A stretch of DNA of 61,956 nucleotides from Opitutia bacterium (GTDB lineage Bacteria > Verrucomicrobiota > Verrucomicrobiia > Opitutales > UBA953), in contig BGOM01000022.1 in assembly GCA_003569245.1 (NCBI GenBank), positions 1-61,956 on the forward strand, read 5' to 3'. The notes beneath the pieces were generated by a model. That model was not told the origin of the DNA, did not search any database, and saw only the letters and a list, made by a program, of their open reading frames with translations. Made by a program: the position numbers and the translations under genes. Shown here one piece after another: positions 9,084-18,224 of this stretch; within the stretch, counting starts at the first letter, position 1, and each line of letters opens with the position of its first letter.

Positions 9084-9514
9084 CAGGAAAGTTCGGGGGG
9101 CGGGGTCATCGCGAAGGCCGGGATCCGCACGAAGACCCGTCGACCGTCGGCCGTGGTCCCGTGGAAGGCTCCCTCCGCGGTCAGCGCGGTGCCCGTCAGG
9201 TGGTAGCTGTTATAGGAGAAGGTCTCGCCGGGGGGCAGGGTGGGGGTCTCGCCGACGATGCCATCGCCTTCGATCACCTCGACGGACCCGTCGGCCGCGC
9301 GGAGGATCCATTTGCGCCCGAGCAGGCGGACGGTCTCCTGGGAAACATTCGAGATCGTCAGGAAATACACGAAGGCATGGGGGGTCTCCGGCGGGAAGTT
9401 CGCATCCCGATGGTGGACGACCTTGTCGACGACGACCCGGAGGCCTGGGAGTTCCTGTCCGGTGGCTTGCACGTCCCTCCAAGAAAGGGGTCTCGCCCGC
9501 CTTAAGGAAGCCAT
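9083..9514 (-). CDS. apaG: ApaG/DUF525 domain protein
   Basis: 143 codons, slightly longer than the usual 125. The ApaG fold is shown by the late block GDGIVGETPTLPPGETFSYN and by YFLTISNVSQETVRLLGRKW, followed by LTGTALTAEGAFHGT. ApaG is a small fibronectin-III-like protein of uncertain function, genetically tied to Co2+ resistance and diadenosine-tetraphosphate metabolism in enterobacteria. Neither apaH nor ksgA is adjacent here; instead it begins an operon with a beta-CASP nuclease and an amidase. Its TGA overlaps the next start by one base. Confidence 0.9.
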   Translation of the reverse strand: MASLRRARPLSWRDVQATGQELPGLRVVVDKVVHHRDANFPPETPHAFVYFLTISNVSQETVRLLGRKWILRAADGSVEVIEGDGIVGETPTLPPGETFSYNSYHLTGTALTAEGAFHGTTADGRRVFVRIPAFAMTPPPELS

Positions 9515-9552
9515 AAATCCCTCGGATGGCGGTTTTCAGGGACCTTCCCGCC

Positions 9553-9581
9553 TTGCACCACCCCTTGGGCTGCGTTTGATG
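9553..9581 (+). promoter_or_regulatory. Predicted promoter of the three-domain fusion gene
   Basis: TTGCAC at 9553-9558 and TTGATG at 9576-9581 are 17 bp apart. The -35 box lies 36 nt before ATG 9589, so the mRNA would start at or next to the start codon. Confidence 0.4.
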
Positions 9582-9588
9582 GGCGGTG

Positions 9589-12234
9589 ATGGCGTCTTCC
9601 CCTTCCCACCGGACCATGCTCGGTCGTATCCCGGGCAAGTGGAAGGTCATTTTCGTTTACCTGGTCCTCTTGGTCCTGTCGGCGAAGTTTCCCTTCTTCA
9701 GCTCCATCGAACGCTTCGCCCAGGGCACCCCGGTCCAGGTGCCGGCGTTTGACTTGGTGGGGGACAAGGTGGTTCAGACGGAGCGGAAGATCCCCCTGCG
9801 CGCCCATCTCCATGGCGTCGACGGGCAGCGGGAGGAAGAGGCCCAGGTCGGCCCCCTGCCGCGTTTCCGTCCGACCGTGGTGGTCTACCTGCATCGCGTG
9901 CCGTGGGATGACCAGGGCAGCCGGCTCTGCGAAGCGCTGGCGAAAAACCCTCGGGTCTCGGTCATCGAGGCTTTCCTGCCCGGCTTCCATACTTCGTCCG
10001 GCGATGTGCCCAGCCACTCGATGGAGACGAACGCCGCGGTGGTCGCCGCCTTGGTCGAGCACTATGGGATCAAGGAATACCATGTGGTCGGGCAGGGGCT
10101 CGGCGGTGTCGCCGCGCTGGAACTCGCGCGGGCCTACCCCGCTCGGGTGCGCTCGCTCAGCCTGGTTTCCGCGCCGGGCGCCCAGGAGTTCGAGATGATG
10201 GGCAATCCGCTCGTCAACAAACTCGTCTACGGTTTCCACGGTGCCTTCTTCTGGGGCGTCTCGCGCCTGACGCCCAATTTCGGCGCGGCCGACCTCCTGC
10301 CGTGGGATCGTGACTACGCCAAGACGGTCTTCGACACCGACCTGTCCGATTCGAAGAAGATCCTGCGCGAGTGGCGCAAGCCGCTCTACCTGCTGCACGG
10401 TGAGGATGACTGGGTGACGGCCGTCGACGCCGCGCGCTACACCGCGCAGCTCGTGCCGCAGGCCAGGCTCGACGTGGTGCCGGGTGGTCGCGACGCCGCC
10501 TTCGCCGATGTCGTGGCGACCGCCGCCAAGCTCGACGCCTTCATGCTCGCGGCCGAACAGGCGCCGGCCGCGCCCTCCGCGGCGCCCGTTTCCGACCCGC
10601 CCGTGCCGACCGCTCAGGGCGCGCGCTACTGGATCCTGATGCTGATCATCTTGCTCTGCTGCCTGGTGGCGGAGGACCCGACCTGCCTGGCGACGGGCCT
10701 CCTGGTCGGCATGGGGCTGATCGATTTCTGGTCGGGTGCCATGGCCTGCACGGTCAGCATCTTCATCGGGGACGTCGCGCTCTATTCGGTCGGGCGGTTC
10801 TTCGGCAAGCAGGCCCTGACCCGCGCGCCTTTGAAGTGGCTGCTCAAGCCGCACCAGCTCGACCAGTGGGCGGGCTGGTTCTCGACCCCGCGCGGGATGT
10901 TCGTGGTCGTCAGCTCGCGCTTCGTCCCGGCCAGCCGCGTGCCGACTTTCATCACCGCCGGCATCCTCCGGCTCAGCCCTCTGCGGTTGGGCATGCTGCT
11001 CTTCCTGGCCGCGTTGGTCTGGACCCCGGTCCTGATGCTCATCGGTCTCCGCTGGGGTCCGGTCATCATCGAGAAACTCAACGAGTATCACCGCATCGCC
11101 GGCTGGATCGTGGTCGGGATGCTGCTGCTGCTCTATTTCTCGACGCACTGGTTGCTGCCGGCCCTGACCTGGCGCGGCCGTCGGCAGCTCGTGATGAAGG
11201 TCCGCAACCTGCTCCAGCCGTCGCTGTGGCCTGCGGCGATCCTTTACCTGCCGGTGCGGTTGGGCGTCCTCTACCACAGCATCCGTTGCCGGAGTCTGAC
11301 CGCCTTCGCCTCGGCCAACCCGGCGCTCGGTCGCATCGGCGGCTTCATCGGTGACGCCAAGTCGCTCCTGCTCCGTCCATTCCAGCGGGACTCCCGTTGT
11401 TGCCCCACCTTGGCGCTGGCACAGGAGGATAAGATCGAGGAGAGGATCAAGGAGGCCCACGCTTTCGCGGTCTGCCATGGTTACCCGCTCGTCTTCAAAC
11501 CCGAGGTGGCCGAGGACGGCGCCGGCCTCCGTTTCGTGCGCGACGCGGCCCAGCTGGAGCGTCTCGTGGCCGGCGCCAAGGAGGATTTCCTGCTGCAGAA
11601 GTTCATCCCCGGGCTGGAGTTCGAGGTCGTCTGGCGGCGTAATCCGGGCAAGGACGACGGGCGGATCATGGCGATCGTCCAGAAGCAGGATGTCGTCGTG
11701 CGCGGCGACGGCGAGCAGACCCTCGAGGAGCTCATCTGGCTGGACGAGGTCGCGGTCTCCCGGGGCGAGCTCTACCAGCGGTGCCACTCCCGGGAGCTGA
11801 ACGACGTCGTGCCGGCGGGGCGTTTGGTGACCTTGAACCTCACGGGCAGCTACGGCCACGGGGCCCGGTGCGTCCACCGTCACGACCTCAGCACCGCGGA
11901 GCTCACCGCGGCCGTCACCGCCTTCGCCAAGCGCTTCCCCGGCCTGCATTTCGCCCGGTTCGACCTGCGGGCCGTCTCCGAGGCGGAGCTGAAGGCCGGG
12001 CGTTTCATCTGCACCGAGGTCGGTGGTTGCTGCCATGTCTCCAGTCTCGTGCGCGACGGTTCGCTGCGCTTCAGCCGTTCCTACGCCGCGGTCTGGCACC
12101 AGCTCAAGGCCTGCGTCGAGGCCGGTCGTTATAATCTTAATCAGAATGTCCGCCCCGTGCCGCTGGAGGAACTGATGGCCCGATGGAGCCAGGCGCGCGG
12201 GCGAGCGGACGAGTACGCGGTGAGCGAGGAATAG
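9589..12234 (+). CDS. Fusion: inactive alpha/beta hydrolase + DedA (VTT) membrane domain + ATP-grasp-like domain
   Basis: 881 codons from ATG 9589; positions below count from the GTG at 9586. A first transmembrane helix (about 20-37) is followed by an alpha/beta hydrolase fold (about 90-320). Its nucleophile elbow reads VVGQGLGG, with Gly171 where serine is expected. The acid site GEDDW (272-276) is kept, but VVPGGRDAAF has Arg302 where the catalytic histidine should be. After an Ala/Pro linker comes a DedA/VTT domain (about 346-520): GDVALYSVGRFFG and SSRFVPASRVPTFITAG, with several membrane helices. The C-terminal part (about 600-850) looks like ATP-grasp proteins: FKPEVAEDGAGL (Lys638), LLQKFIPGLEFEV, VVRGDGEQTLEEL, FARFDLRA and TEVGG. 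It could be a lipid-linked modification system or a lipid scramblase with attached domains; the function is not known. It is divergent from apaG. Confidence 0.85.
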   Translation: MASSPSHRTMLGRIPGKWKVIFVYLVLLVLSAKFPFFSSIERFAQGTPVQVPAFDLVGDKVVQTERKIPLRAHLHGVDGQREEEAQVGPLPRFRPTVVVYLHRVPWDDQGSRLCEALAKNPRVSVIEAFLPGFHTSSGDVPSHSMETNAAVVAALVEHYGIKEYHVVGQGLGGVAALELARAYPARVRSLSLVSAPGAQEFEMMGNPLVNKLVYGFHGAFFWGVSRLTPNFGAADLLPWDRDYAKTVFDTDLSDSKKILREWRKPLYLLHGEDDWVTAVDAARYTAQLVPQARLDVVPGGRDAAFADVVATAAKLDAFMLAAEQAPAAPSAAPVSDPPVPTAQGARYWILMLIILLCCLVAEDPTCLATGLLVGMGLIDFWSGAMACTVSIFIGDVALYSVGRFFGKQALTRAPLKWLLKPHQLDQWAGWFSTPRGMFVVVSSRFVPASRVPTFITAGILRLSPLRLGMLLFLAALVWTPVLMLIGLRWGPVIIEKLNEYHRIAGWIVVGMLLLLYFSTHWLLPALTWRGRRQLVMKVRNLLQPSLWPAAILYLPVRLGVLYHSIRCRSLTAFASANPALGRIGGFIGDAKSLLLRPFQRDSRCCPTLALAQEDKIEERIKEAHAFAVCHGYPLVFKPEVAEDGAGLRFVRDAAQLERLVAGAKEDFLLQKFIPGLEFEVVWRRNPGKDDGRIMAIVQKQDVVVRGDGEQTLEELIWLDEVAVSRGELYQRCHSRELNDVVPAGRLVTLNLTGSYGHGARCVHRHDLSTAELTAAVTAFAKRFPGLHFARFDLRAVSEAELKAGRFICTEVGGCCHVSSLVRDGSLRFSRSYAAVWHQLKACVEAGRYNLNQNVRPVPLEELMARWSQARGRADEYAVSEE

Positions 12235-12441
12235 CCGCGGGGCGTGCCGGGTGCCGGCCAGGACGGCTGCGCGTATTTCCGTCGGCGTCGGGCTGGACGT
12301 GGGCTGGCGCGCAGGGTTGAGTCAGGTCCGAGGTCAAAATCTGGGTTCATCCCTTCAGTGACCCTTAGGGATGATTACCTGGTTCGGCGGAAGCCGCTTT
12401 TCTGTCGAAGAAGCGGACCTAGGAGTGTTGGCCGAAATCCT
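12235..12441. other. Intergenic region upstream of the PEP-CTERM gene
   Basis: About 200 bp with no credible gene. It holds an inverted repeat (ATCCCT...AGGGAT, 12349-12372) and a second possible stem-loop with arms CCGCTT and AAGCGG near 12393-12416. AGGAG lies at 12421-12425, rather far (16 nt) from the start. No clear -35/-10 pair is visible. Confidence 0.4.
12349..12372. promoter_or_regulatory. Inverted repeat upstream of the PEP-CTERM gene
   Basis: Arms ATCCCT (12349-12354) and AGGGAT (12367-12372) flank a 12-nt centre. This could be a regulator site or an RNA hairpin in the leader of the next gene. No evidence beyond the symmetry. Confidence 0.25.
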
Positions 12442-15400
12442 ATGCGAAACTCCAAGCTCCTCACGCGTGCGATCCTGTTGTCGGCCGGCCTGCTGGGTAT
12501 CAATCCCGCCTCGGCGGCGACCGTGACCTGGGACACCTCCTCGACGGCCGGCTTCCAGTCGGGTAGCGGCACCTGGGGGACGGATAATTTCTGGAGCAGC
12601 AACGGCACGACCCTTTCGCCGTGGGTCGCGGGCGATCAGGCCGTCTTCTTGGGCGAGTCCGCTGCGGTGAACAATTCGATTTCGCTGAGCTCCGTGCAGA
12701 ACCTCTCTGGGCTCACTTTTGGTTCGGCCACCACTGCTGGCAATTGGACGTTCTCCGGAAGCGGCATGGCCTTGACCGCAAACTCCACCTTCAACGTCAA
12801 CGTAGGGTCGACGGCCTCGATCGGAAACGTCATCAGCGGTGCGTTTGGCCTCACCAAGGCCGGCACGGGTAACCTGACACTGACGGGTGCGAACACCTAC
12901 ACGGGGGCGACGACGGTCTCGGCGGGTACGCTGACCTTGGCGTCGGGGGCTTCATTGGCTTCGACGTCTTTGTCCCTCGCGGTTGGATCTACCCTGGCGC
13001 TCAACTCCTCGGCGACGGTCAACACGCTAACCAATCTAGGCAATATCCAGGTCGGCTCAGGGGTCTCGTTCACGGTGAACAACACCGCCAATCAGTCATT
13101 AGGTAACGGCCTCGCCACTACGACAGCTTCAAATGGTTCCATCACGGGCGCTGGCACCTTCGTGAAGGCGGGTACGGGTATGCTCTGGGTGCAGGGTGAC
13201 ATGAGTGCTTCCACGACAAACGTCATCCTTTCGGGCGGCACCCTGCAGTTCGTGGGAGTTCGCGGAGCGGACACGAACGCGTTCGGCACCGGGAATATCA
13301 CGGTGACGGCAAGCGCCACCATGAACCAATACACCGATGGCACGCGCGCAAGCAGTGCACGATTGCTCAACACGATTTCCGTCACGGGAGGCACCTTGAC
13401 CTTAGGCACTGGCTCTGTCGGCAGCGGCTCTCTAACTTTGGCGGGCGGGGTGACGGCCACGAATGACGCGAACATCACCATTGGTGGTGGCAGGGTCATC
13501 TTGGACAGCAACCTGGCCATGAACGGCTCCGGTGTTTTGACGCTCACCGGTGGCACTTTGCAGGTCGGTAACGGCGGGACCACCGGCACGATCAACGGTA
13601 GCTTGGCTTCGACGGGTGGCACGCTTGCCTTCAACCGCTCCGATGATGTGACCTATTCCGGGGTCTACTCCGGCGCCGGTGGCCTGACTCAGGCCGGCAG
13701 GGGTAACCTGACCCTGACGGGTGCGAACACCTACACGGGGGCGACGACGGTCTCGGCCGGCACCCTGACCTTGGCGGCAGGCGCGAGCATGGGCGCCGGC
13801 GCTCTCTCGGTCGCGTCGGGGGCCGGCCTGGTGCTGGATGTCTCGGCGACGACGTCCACCTTGACCGGCGCAGGTACCGTCGCGATTGCCGAAGGCGCGA
13901 CGCTGACCCTCAACACCACCACGGGTTATCCGCAGTTCCATGGTACGCTCAGCGGCCCGGGTGCGTTGGTGAAGTCCGGGGCCGGCGAGGTGCTGCTGAC
14001 GGGGAACAACAGCGGCCTGACGGGTGCCATCACCTTGAACGGGGGGATGATTTCCGTGCAGAACCCGATCAGCAGCCTCGGTTCCGGGGATATCACGGTC
14101 ACGGACAATGCCACGATCGGGGCCTACTCCGGCTCCGGCTTCTCGGCCGGCAGAGTCAATAACAGGATCACCGTTACGTCGGGCACCTTGACGCTTGGTC
14201 GCAACGGCACCACGACGCTGGGTGGCGATGTGGTCGCGACCGGCCAGGGCAGTATCCTCGTCGGTGGCGGGGGGACCACCGTACTGGAGCGCGATCTGTT
14301 CAATCACGGGGCGGGGACCTTGAGCTTATCGGGCGGAACGACCTTGCAGGTGGGTGGCGGGGGCGCCACGGGCGCTCTCCGCGCCAATCTCTCTTTAACC
14401 GGCAGCCTGGTCTTCAATCGTTCGGACAATATCACCTACTCCGGAGTGCTTTCCGGCACGGGCAGCCTGACGAAGGCCGGCCCGGGCAACCTGATTTTGA
14501 CGGGTGCAAATACCTACACGGGCACCACGACGGTCTCGGCCGGCACCCTGACCTTGGCGGCAGGCGCGAGCATGGGCGCCGGCGCTCTCGCGGTCGCGGC
14601 GGGGGCCGGCCTGGTGCTGGATGTCTCGGCGACGACGTCCACCTTGACCGGCGCAGGTACCGTCGCGATTGCCGAAGGCGCGACGCTGACCCTCAACACC
14701 ACCACGGGTAATCCGCAGTTCCATGGTACGCTCAGCGGCCCGGGTGCGTTGGTGAAGTCCGGGGCCGGCGAGGTGCTGCTGACGGGGAACAACAGCGGCC
14801 TGACGGGTGCCATCACCTTGAACGTGGGGATGATTTCCGTGCAGAACCCGATCAGCAGCCTCGGTTCCGGGGATATCACGGTCACGGACAATGCCACGAT
14901 CGGGGCCTACTCCGGCTCCGGCTTCTCGGCCGGCAGAGTCAATAACAGGATCACCGTTACGTCGGGCACCTTGACGCTTGGTCGCAACGGCACCACGACG
15001 CTGGGTGGCGATGTGGTCGCGACCGGCCAGGGCAGTATCCTCGTCGGTGGCGGGGGGACCACCGTACTGGAGCGCGATCTGTTCAATCACGGGGCGGGGA
15101 CCTTGAGCTTATCGGGCGGAACGACCTTGCAGGTGGGTGGCGGGGGCGCCACGGGCGCTCTCCGCGCCAATCTCTCTTTAACCGGCAACCTGGTCTTCAA
15201 TCGCGCAGACTCATCGACCTGCGAGGTGATTCTTTCCGGCACGGGTAATCTCGCACAGGTAGGAAGCGGCAGCCTCACCCTCACCGGTTCGAATTCCTAT
15301 TCGGGGGGCACCACCATCATGGCTGGCACCCTCATCGTCGGGAGCGATACCGCGCTCGGTAGCGGAGCCGTGAAGGTCACCGGAGGGACGCTCGATCTCG

Positions 15401-16461
15401 GTTCCCGGTCTTTCGCGAACACGATCACCCTGTCATCGGGCTCGCTCGCCGGTACCCGGCTTGATGCAGCGACCCTCGTCCTGCAGGGGGGCGAGGTGAC
15501 GGGCAGTATCGTCAGCGGCTCGCTTTCCAAGACGACCAACGGGACGGCGATCCTCAGCGGAGCCAATACCTATGCCGGTGGCACGACGGTTGCTGCGGGT
15601 ACCTTGGTGGTGAATAACGCCGGCGCCTTGGGTTCCGGCAACGTGACCCTGGCGGGGGGTGGTCTCGACGTGAAGTCCCAGACCGTCGCCAAGGATATCA
15701 CGCTGACGGCTGACAGCAGGGTAGCCGGGACCGATGGCACGATCAGCGGCGTCATTTCGGGTGATCGTCTGCTGACCAAGGTCGGGGTCGGCACCCTCAC
15801 CTTAAGTGGGATCAATACGTTCACGGGCGGGACCTTGATCAACGCCGGGACCCTCGAGGTCACTGGTTCCATCCTCGGTAACGTGGTCGTTTCCGCGGGT
15901 GGTATGCTGGCCGGTTCCGGCAATGTCGGCGATATCACCGTCGTGGCCGGAGGCACCATCGGGGCGGGCGTCGTCGGCGCCGTCGGCTCGTTGAGCGCCG
16001 GTAGCCTGAGCCTTCAGGGCGGCGCGAAGGTCGAGCTGAATTTCAGCGATGCCTCGCTCGGTGGCGGGGCGGGCTTTGATCGGTTCCTGCTTTCGGGACA
16101 GCTGGACCTCAGCGCGGTCTCGGTGGGCAATAAGCTCACCCTTCTGCTCACGGGTCTGCCGACGACCTTCGACCCCGCCGGCGCCTACTCGTTTGGTTTC
16201 ATCGCGTACGGCAGCCTCAATCTCGGGGCCAACGGCAACATCTCGGACCTCTTCACCATCGATGCTTCGGGTCTCAGGGACCAATTCGGAGGCTCGCTGG
16301 ACACCTCCAAGTTCAGCCTGGTTGACGATGCTGCCAACAATCAGGTGCGACTGAACTACCTCTCGGCAATTCCCGAGCCTTCCACCTACGGCTTGAGTCT
16401 AGGCTGCCTAGGGCTGGCGGTCGCCGCGGTACGTCGACGCCGTCGCCTGGCCACCGCCTGA
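12442..16461 (+). CDS. PEP-CTERM surface protein with autotransporter-associated beta-strand repeats
   Basis: 1339 codons from ATG 12442. An open frame extends back to 12244, but the signal peptide begins here (MRNSKLLTRAILLSAGLLG...ASA). The body is Gly/Thr/Ser-rich beta-helix sequence with at least six copies of the autotransporter-associated repeat, of the form G-x-LTLTGANTYTG-x-TTVSAGTL, starting near 12868, 13705, 14488, 15267, 15540 and 15793. The C-terminus is a PEP-CTERM tail: IPEPSTYGLSLG, a short hydrophobic stretch, then RRRRR. Such tails are cut by an exosortase, and the protein is delivered to the outer surface, often into an exopolysaccharide matrix. There is no autotransporter barrel. 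No exosortase gene is in the window. GC and codon use look slightly lower than in neighbours, and residues in two central modules are almost identical (see repeats). Confidence 0.9.
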   Translation: MRNSKLLTRAILLSAGLLGINPASAATVTWDTSSTAGFQSGSGTWGTDNFWSSNGTTLSPWVAGDQAVFLGESAAVNNSISLSSVQNLSGLTFGSATTAGNWTFSGSGMALTANSTFNVNVGSTASIGNVISGAFGLTKAGTGNLTLTGANTYTGATTVSAGTLTLASGASLASTSLSLAVGSTLALNSSATVNTLTNLGNIQVGSGVSFTVNNTANQSLGNGLATTTASNGSITGAGTFVKAGTGMLWVQGDMSASTTNVILSGGTLQFVGVRGADTNAFGTGNITVTASATMNQYTDGTRASSARLLNTISVTGGTLTLGTGSVGSGSLTLAGGVTATNDANITIGGGRVILDSNLAMNGSGVLTLTGGTLQVGNGGTTGTINGSLASTGGTLAFNRSDDVTYSGVYSGAGGLTQAGRGNLTLTGANTYTGATTVSAGTLTLAAGASMGAGALSVASGAGLVLDVSATTSTLTGAGTVAIAEGATLTLNTTTGYPQFHGTLSGPGALVKSGAGEVLLTGNNSGLTGAITLNGGMISVQNPISSLGSGDITVTDNATIGAYSGSGFSAGRVNNRITVTSGTLTLGRNGTTTLGGDVVATGQGSILVGGGGTTVLERDLFNHGAGTLSLSGGTTLQVGGGGATGALRANLSLTGSLVFNRSDNITYSGVLSGTGSLTKAGPGNLILTGANTYTGTTTVSAGTLTLAAGASMGAGALAVAAGAGLVLDVSATTSTLTGAGTVAIAEGATLTLNTTTGNPQFHGTLSGPGALVKSGAGEVLLTGNNSGLTGAITLNVGMISVQNPISSLGSGDITVTDNATIGAYSGSGFSAGRVNNRITVTSGTLTLGRNGTTTLGGDVVATGQGSILVGGGGTTVLERDLFNHGAGTLSLSGGTTLQVGGGGATGALRANLSLTGNLVFNRADSSTCEVILSGTGNLAQVGSGSLTLTGSNSYSGGTTIMAGTLIVGSDTALGSGAVKVTGGTLDLGSRSFANTITLSSGSLAGTRLDAATLVLQGGEVTGSIVSGSLSKTTNGTAILSGANTYAGGTTVAAGTLVVNNAGALGSGNVTLAGGGLDVKSQTVAKDITLTADSRVAGTDGTISGVISGDRLLTKVGVGTLTLSGINTFTGGTLINAGTLEVTGSILGNVVVSAGGMLAGSGNVGDITVVAGGTIGAGVVGAVGSLSAGSLSLQGGAKVELNFSDASLGGGAGFDRFLLSGQLDLSAVSVGNKLTLLLTGLPTTFDPAGAYSFGFIAYGSLNLGANGNISDLFTIDASGLRDQFGGSLDTSKFSLVDDAANNQVRLNYLSAIPEPSTYGLSLGCLGLAVAAVRRRRRLATA
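13744..14420 (+). repeat. Direct repeat copy 1 (677 bp) inside the PEP-CTERM gene
   Basis: First copy of a 677-bp segment repeated at 14527-15203, offset 783 bp (exactly 261 codons). By eye I find about five differences. Flanking sequence on the left is similar but more diverged, so the full module is 783 bp. Confidence 0.95.
14527..15203 (+). repeat. Direct repeat copy 2 (677 bp) inside the PEP-CTERM gene
   Basis: Second copy of the 677-bp segment, in frame with the first. The similarity stops sharply after ...GTCTTCAATCG at 15203. Confidence 0.95.
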
Positions 16462-16497
16462 GGTATCGTCGCTCCGGCTCGGGATTCTGACGGGTCC

Positions 16498-17097
16498 TTA
16501 GCGGGCGTTGTAGGCGTGGCACAACGCCACCGCCGTCGCATCCGATTCGTCCAACGGTAGCTCGGCGGCCAAACCTAAGACCGATTTTACCATCCGACCA
16601 ACCTGCTCCTTGGAGGCCGCGCCGTGGCCGGTGACGGCCATCTTAATGCGTTTGGGGGCGTACTCCCGGACGGTGGCCCCGAGGCGGGCCAGCACGCTCA
16701 AGGCGGCCCCGCGGGAGGCCCCCATCGCTTGGGCGGTACGGAAGTTCTGGACGTAGATGGTCTCCTCGATCGCCGCCTCGGTCACGCCGTGCTCTCTCGC
16801 GAGTGACTCCACCGCGTCGGCGATCTGGCCGAGGCATCGGTAAGGCTCGAGCTTAGGGGGTAGCTTCAACGTGCGACTCGCCAGCAACCGCGGGCTGGGT
16901 CCGCGCGTATCGACCACCGCCAGACCGGTGCCCCGCAGGGAAGGGTCGATCCCCAGGATGATGGCCTTGGCGCCGCGGGTAGCCGTCATCGCCTTCGTCG
17001 GGGACTTCGCCACGCGCCCGGTCACCTTCTTCGTGCCGGTGGGCAGCCCGTCGCGAAGCTTGGCGGTCCAGAGAGAACGCGAGGAGGAGCGGGCCAT
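16498..17097 (-). CDS. ruvC: Holliday junction resolvase RuvC
   Basis: 199 codons from ATG 17097 (MARSSSRSLW); a longer start at 17133 is possible. A basic N-terminal extension of about 40 residues precedes the RuvC core. The core has the first catalytic Asp in ILGIDPSLRGTGLAVVD, Glu in AAIEETIYVQNF, QAMGASRGAALSVLA, the DNA-contact stretch YAPKRIKMAVTGHGAASKEQ, and the last acidic residues in LDESDATAVALCHAY. RuvC is a dimeric nuclease that cuts four-way junctions together with the RuvAB motor; ruvA and ruvB are not adjacent. It converges on the PEP-CTERM gene with 36 bp between stops. Confidence 0.95.
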   Translation of the reverse strand: MARSSSRSLWTAKLRDGLPTGTKKVTGRVAKSPTKAMTATRGAKAIILGIDPSLRGTGLAVVDTRGPSPRLLASRTLKLPPKLEPYRCLGQIADAVESLAREHGVTEAAIEETIYVQNFRTAQAMGASRGAALSVLARLGATVREYAPKRIKMAVTGHGAASKEQVGRMVKSVLGLAAELPLDESDATAVALCHAYNAR

Positions 17098-17171
17098 GCC
17101 CCATCTTGGCGGGCAGGGCGGGGAGGTATCCACCGAAAAACGCTCCCTCCCGGATTGCCTGTCGGGCTCGT

Positions 17172-17177
17172 TATCCT
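17172..17177 (+). promoter_or_regulatory. Possible -10 box of the 17190 gene
   Basis: TATCCT ends 12 nt before ATG 17190. No -35 box is at the usual distance; TTGCCT at 17155 is only 11 bp away. A very short leader is implied if it is real. Confidence 0.25.
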
Positions 17178-17189
17178 AGGTTGGCGTCG

Positions 17190-18107
17190 ATGCCCCGTCT
17201 CTCCCTCATCGTCCTAGGCTTCGCCGCCGTCCTGGCTGCCGCTGAGCCTCCCGTGGTGGTCCGGGAGACCGCGGACATGCCCTCCGTGGCGCCGACCCTG
17301 GTCGCCCGCTTCAATAAGGAGTCCGTGCCGGAGTGTTCCGCGCTCTGGGCCAGCCCGTCCCAGCCCGGCCTCTACTGGACCCTTTCCGATTCCGGGGCCA
17401 AGCCGCGTCTCTCCGCCCTCCGGGCTGATGGCGGCTTCGCCGCTGGCCCGTCCGGTCCTTGGCGCACCGTCGAGCTCAAGGGGGCGACCAATGTCGATTG
17501 GGAGGCCATCACCGGTGATGCCTCCGGCCGGATGATCGTCTGCGACGTCGGCAACAATATCTCGGTCCGCAAGGAGCTCTCCCTCTACCTCCTCGCCGAG
17601 CCGGTGCTTGGGGCGGCCGCGGTCGCCGACTTCCGGAAGGTCACCTTCGCCTGGCCCGACCAGAAATCCTTCCCTGATCCCGAGCTCGCCCATGACTGCG
17701 AGGCGGCCTTCATGGTCGGTGGTCGGCTCTACCTCCTGACCAAACATCGTCGCGATACGCTCACCGACCTCTGGCGGGTGGACCTACCCGCCGTCGGCGC
17801 CCCCGACAAGGCCATCCCGGTGAAGATCGGCCGGCTGGACGCCAAGGGCATGGTCACGGACGCCGCGGTCTCGCCCGATGGCAAGCGCCTCGCCGTGCTG
17901 ACCTACACGTTCGTCTGGGTCTTCGACCTTCCGGCGAGCGGCGAGGCTTTCTTCTCCGGCCCTGCGCGTTCCGCCCCGCTCTCCTTGCCGGCGCTCTCCT
18001 GGCAGGTCGAAGGCTGTTCCTGGCTCGATGATGCGACGCTCCTGCTCGGTTCGGAGCAGGGTGATCTCTTCCGCCTGCCCATCGCCGCCTTGAAGGAAGC
18101 CAAGTGA
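17190..18107 (+). CDS. Secreted protein of unknown function, probably beta-propeller
   Basis: 305 codons from ATG 17190 (MPRLSLIVLGFAAVLAAAEP), which gives a clear signal peptide; the open frame upstream has no such feature. The rest looks like a propeller with phytase-like or SMP-30-like repeats: GLYWTLSDSGAKPRLSALRADG, DWEAITGDASGRMIVCDVGNN, MVTDAAVSPDGKRLAVLTY and LDDATLLLGSEQGDLFRL. The phrase YWTLSDSG followed by WEAI and DVGNN also occurs in periplasmic proteins of unknown role. It is divergent from ruvC with 92 bp between starts and appears monocistronic. Confidence 0.65.
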   Translation: MPRLSLIVLGFAAVLAAAEPPVVVRETADMPSVAPTLVARFNKESVPECSALWASPSQPGLYWTLSDSGAKPRLSALRADGGFAAGPSGPWRTVELKGATNVDWEAITGDASGRMIVCDVGNNISVRKELSLYLLAEPVLGAAAVADFRKVTFAWPDQKSFPDPELAHDCEAAFMVGGRLYLLTKHRRDTLTDLWRVDLPAVGAPDKAIPVKIGRLDAKGMVTDAAVSPDGKRLAVLTYTFVWVFDLPASGEAFFSGPARSAPLSLPALSWQVEGCSWLDDATLLLGSEQGDLFRLPIAALKEAK

Positions 18108-18224
18108 TCGCAGGGCCTTCGCCGGTGTTGGGCTGAGCTAGGTGATTGCCTCAGCTATGAGGCGGTAAAACACCTCACGGAAATCCCCTCGTCCTAGGTA
18201 GGAGGCCTTTTGAAATAGTGGGCG

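Noticed and set aside
12244..12441. Upstream start for the PEP-CTERM gene
   Set aside because: The added 66 codons are basic and unlike a signal peptide, while a proper signal peptide begins at 12442.
13432..15090. Two minus-strand frames with nearly identical proteins (MIEQIALQYGG...)
   Set aside because: They are the reverse translation of the 677-bp duplicated part of the PEP-CTERM gene, so their likeness only reflects that duplication.
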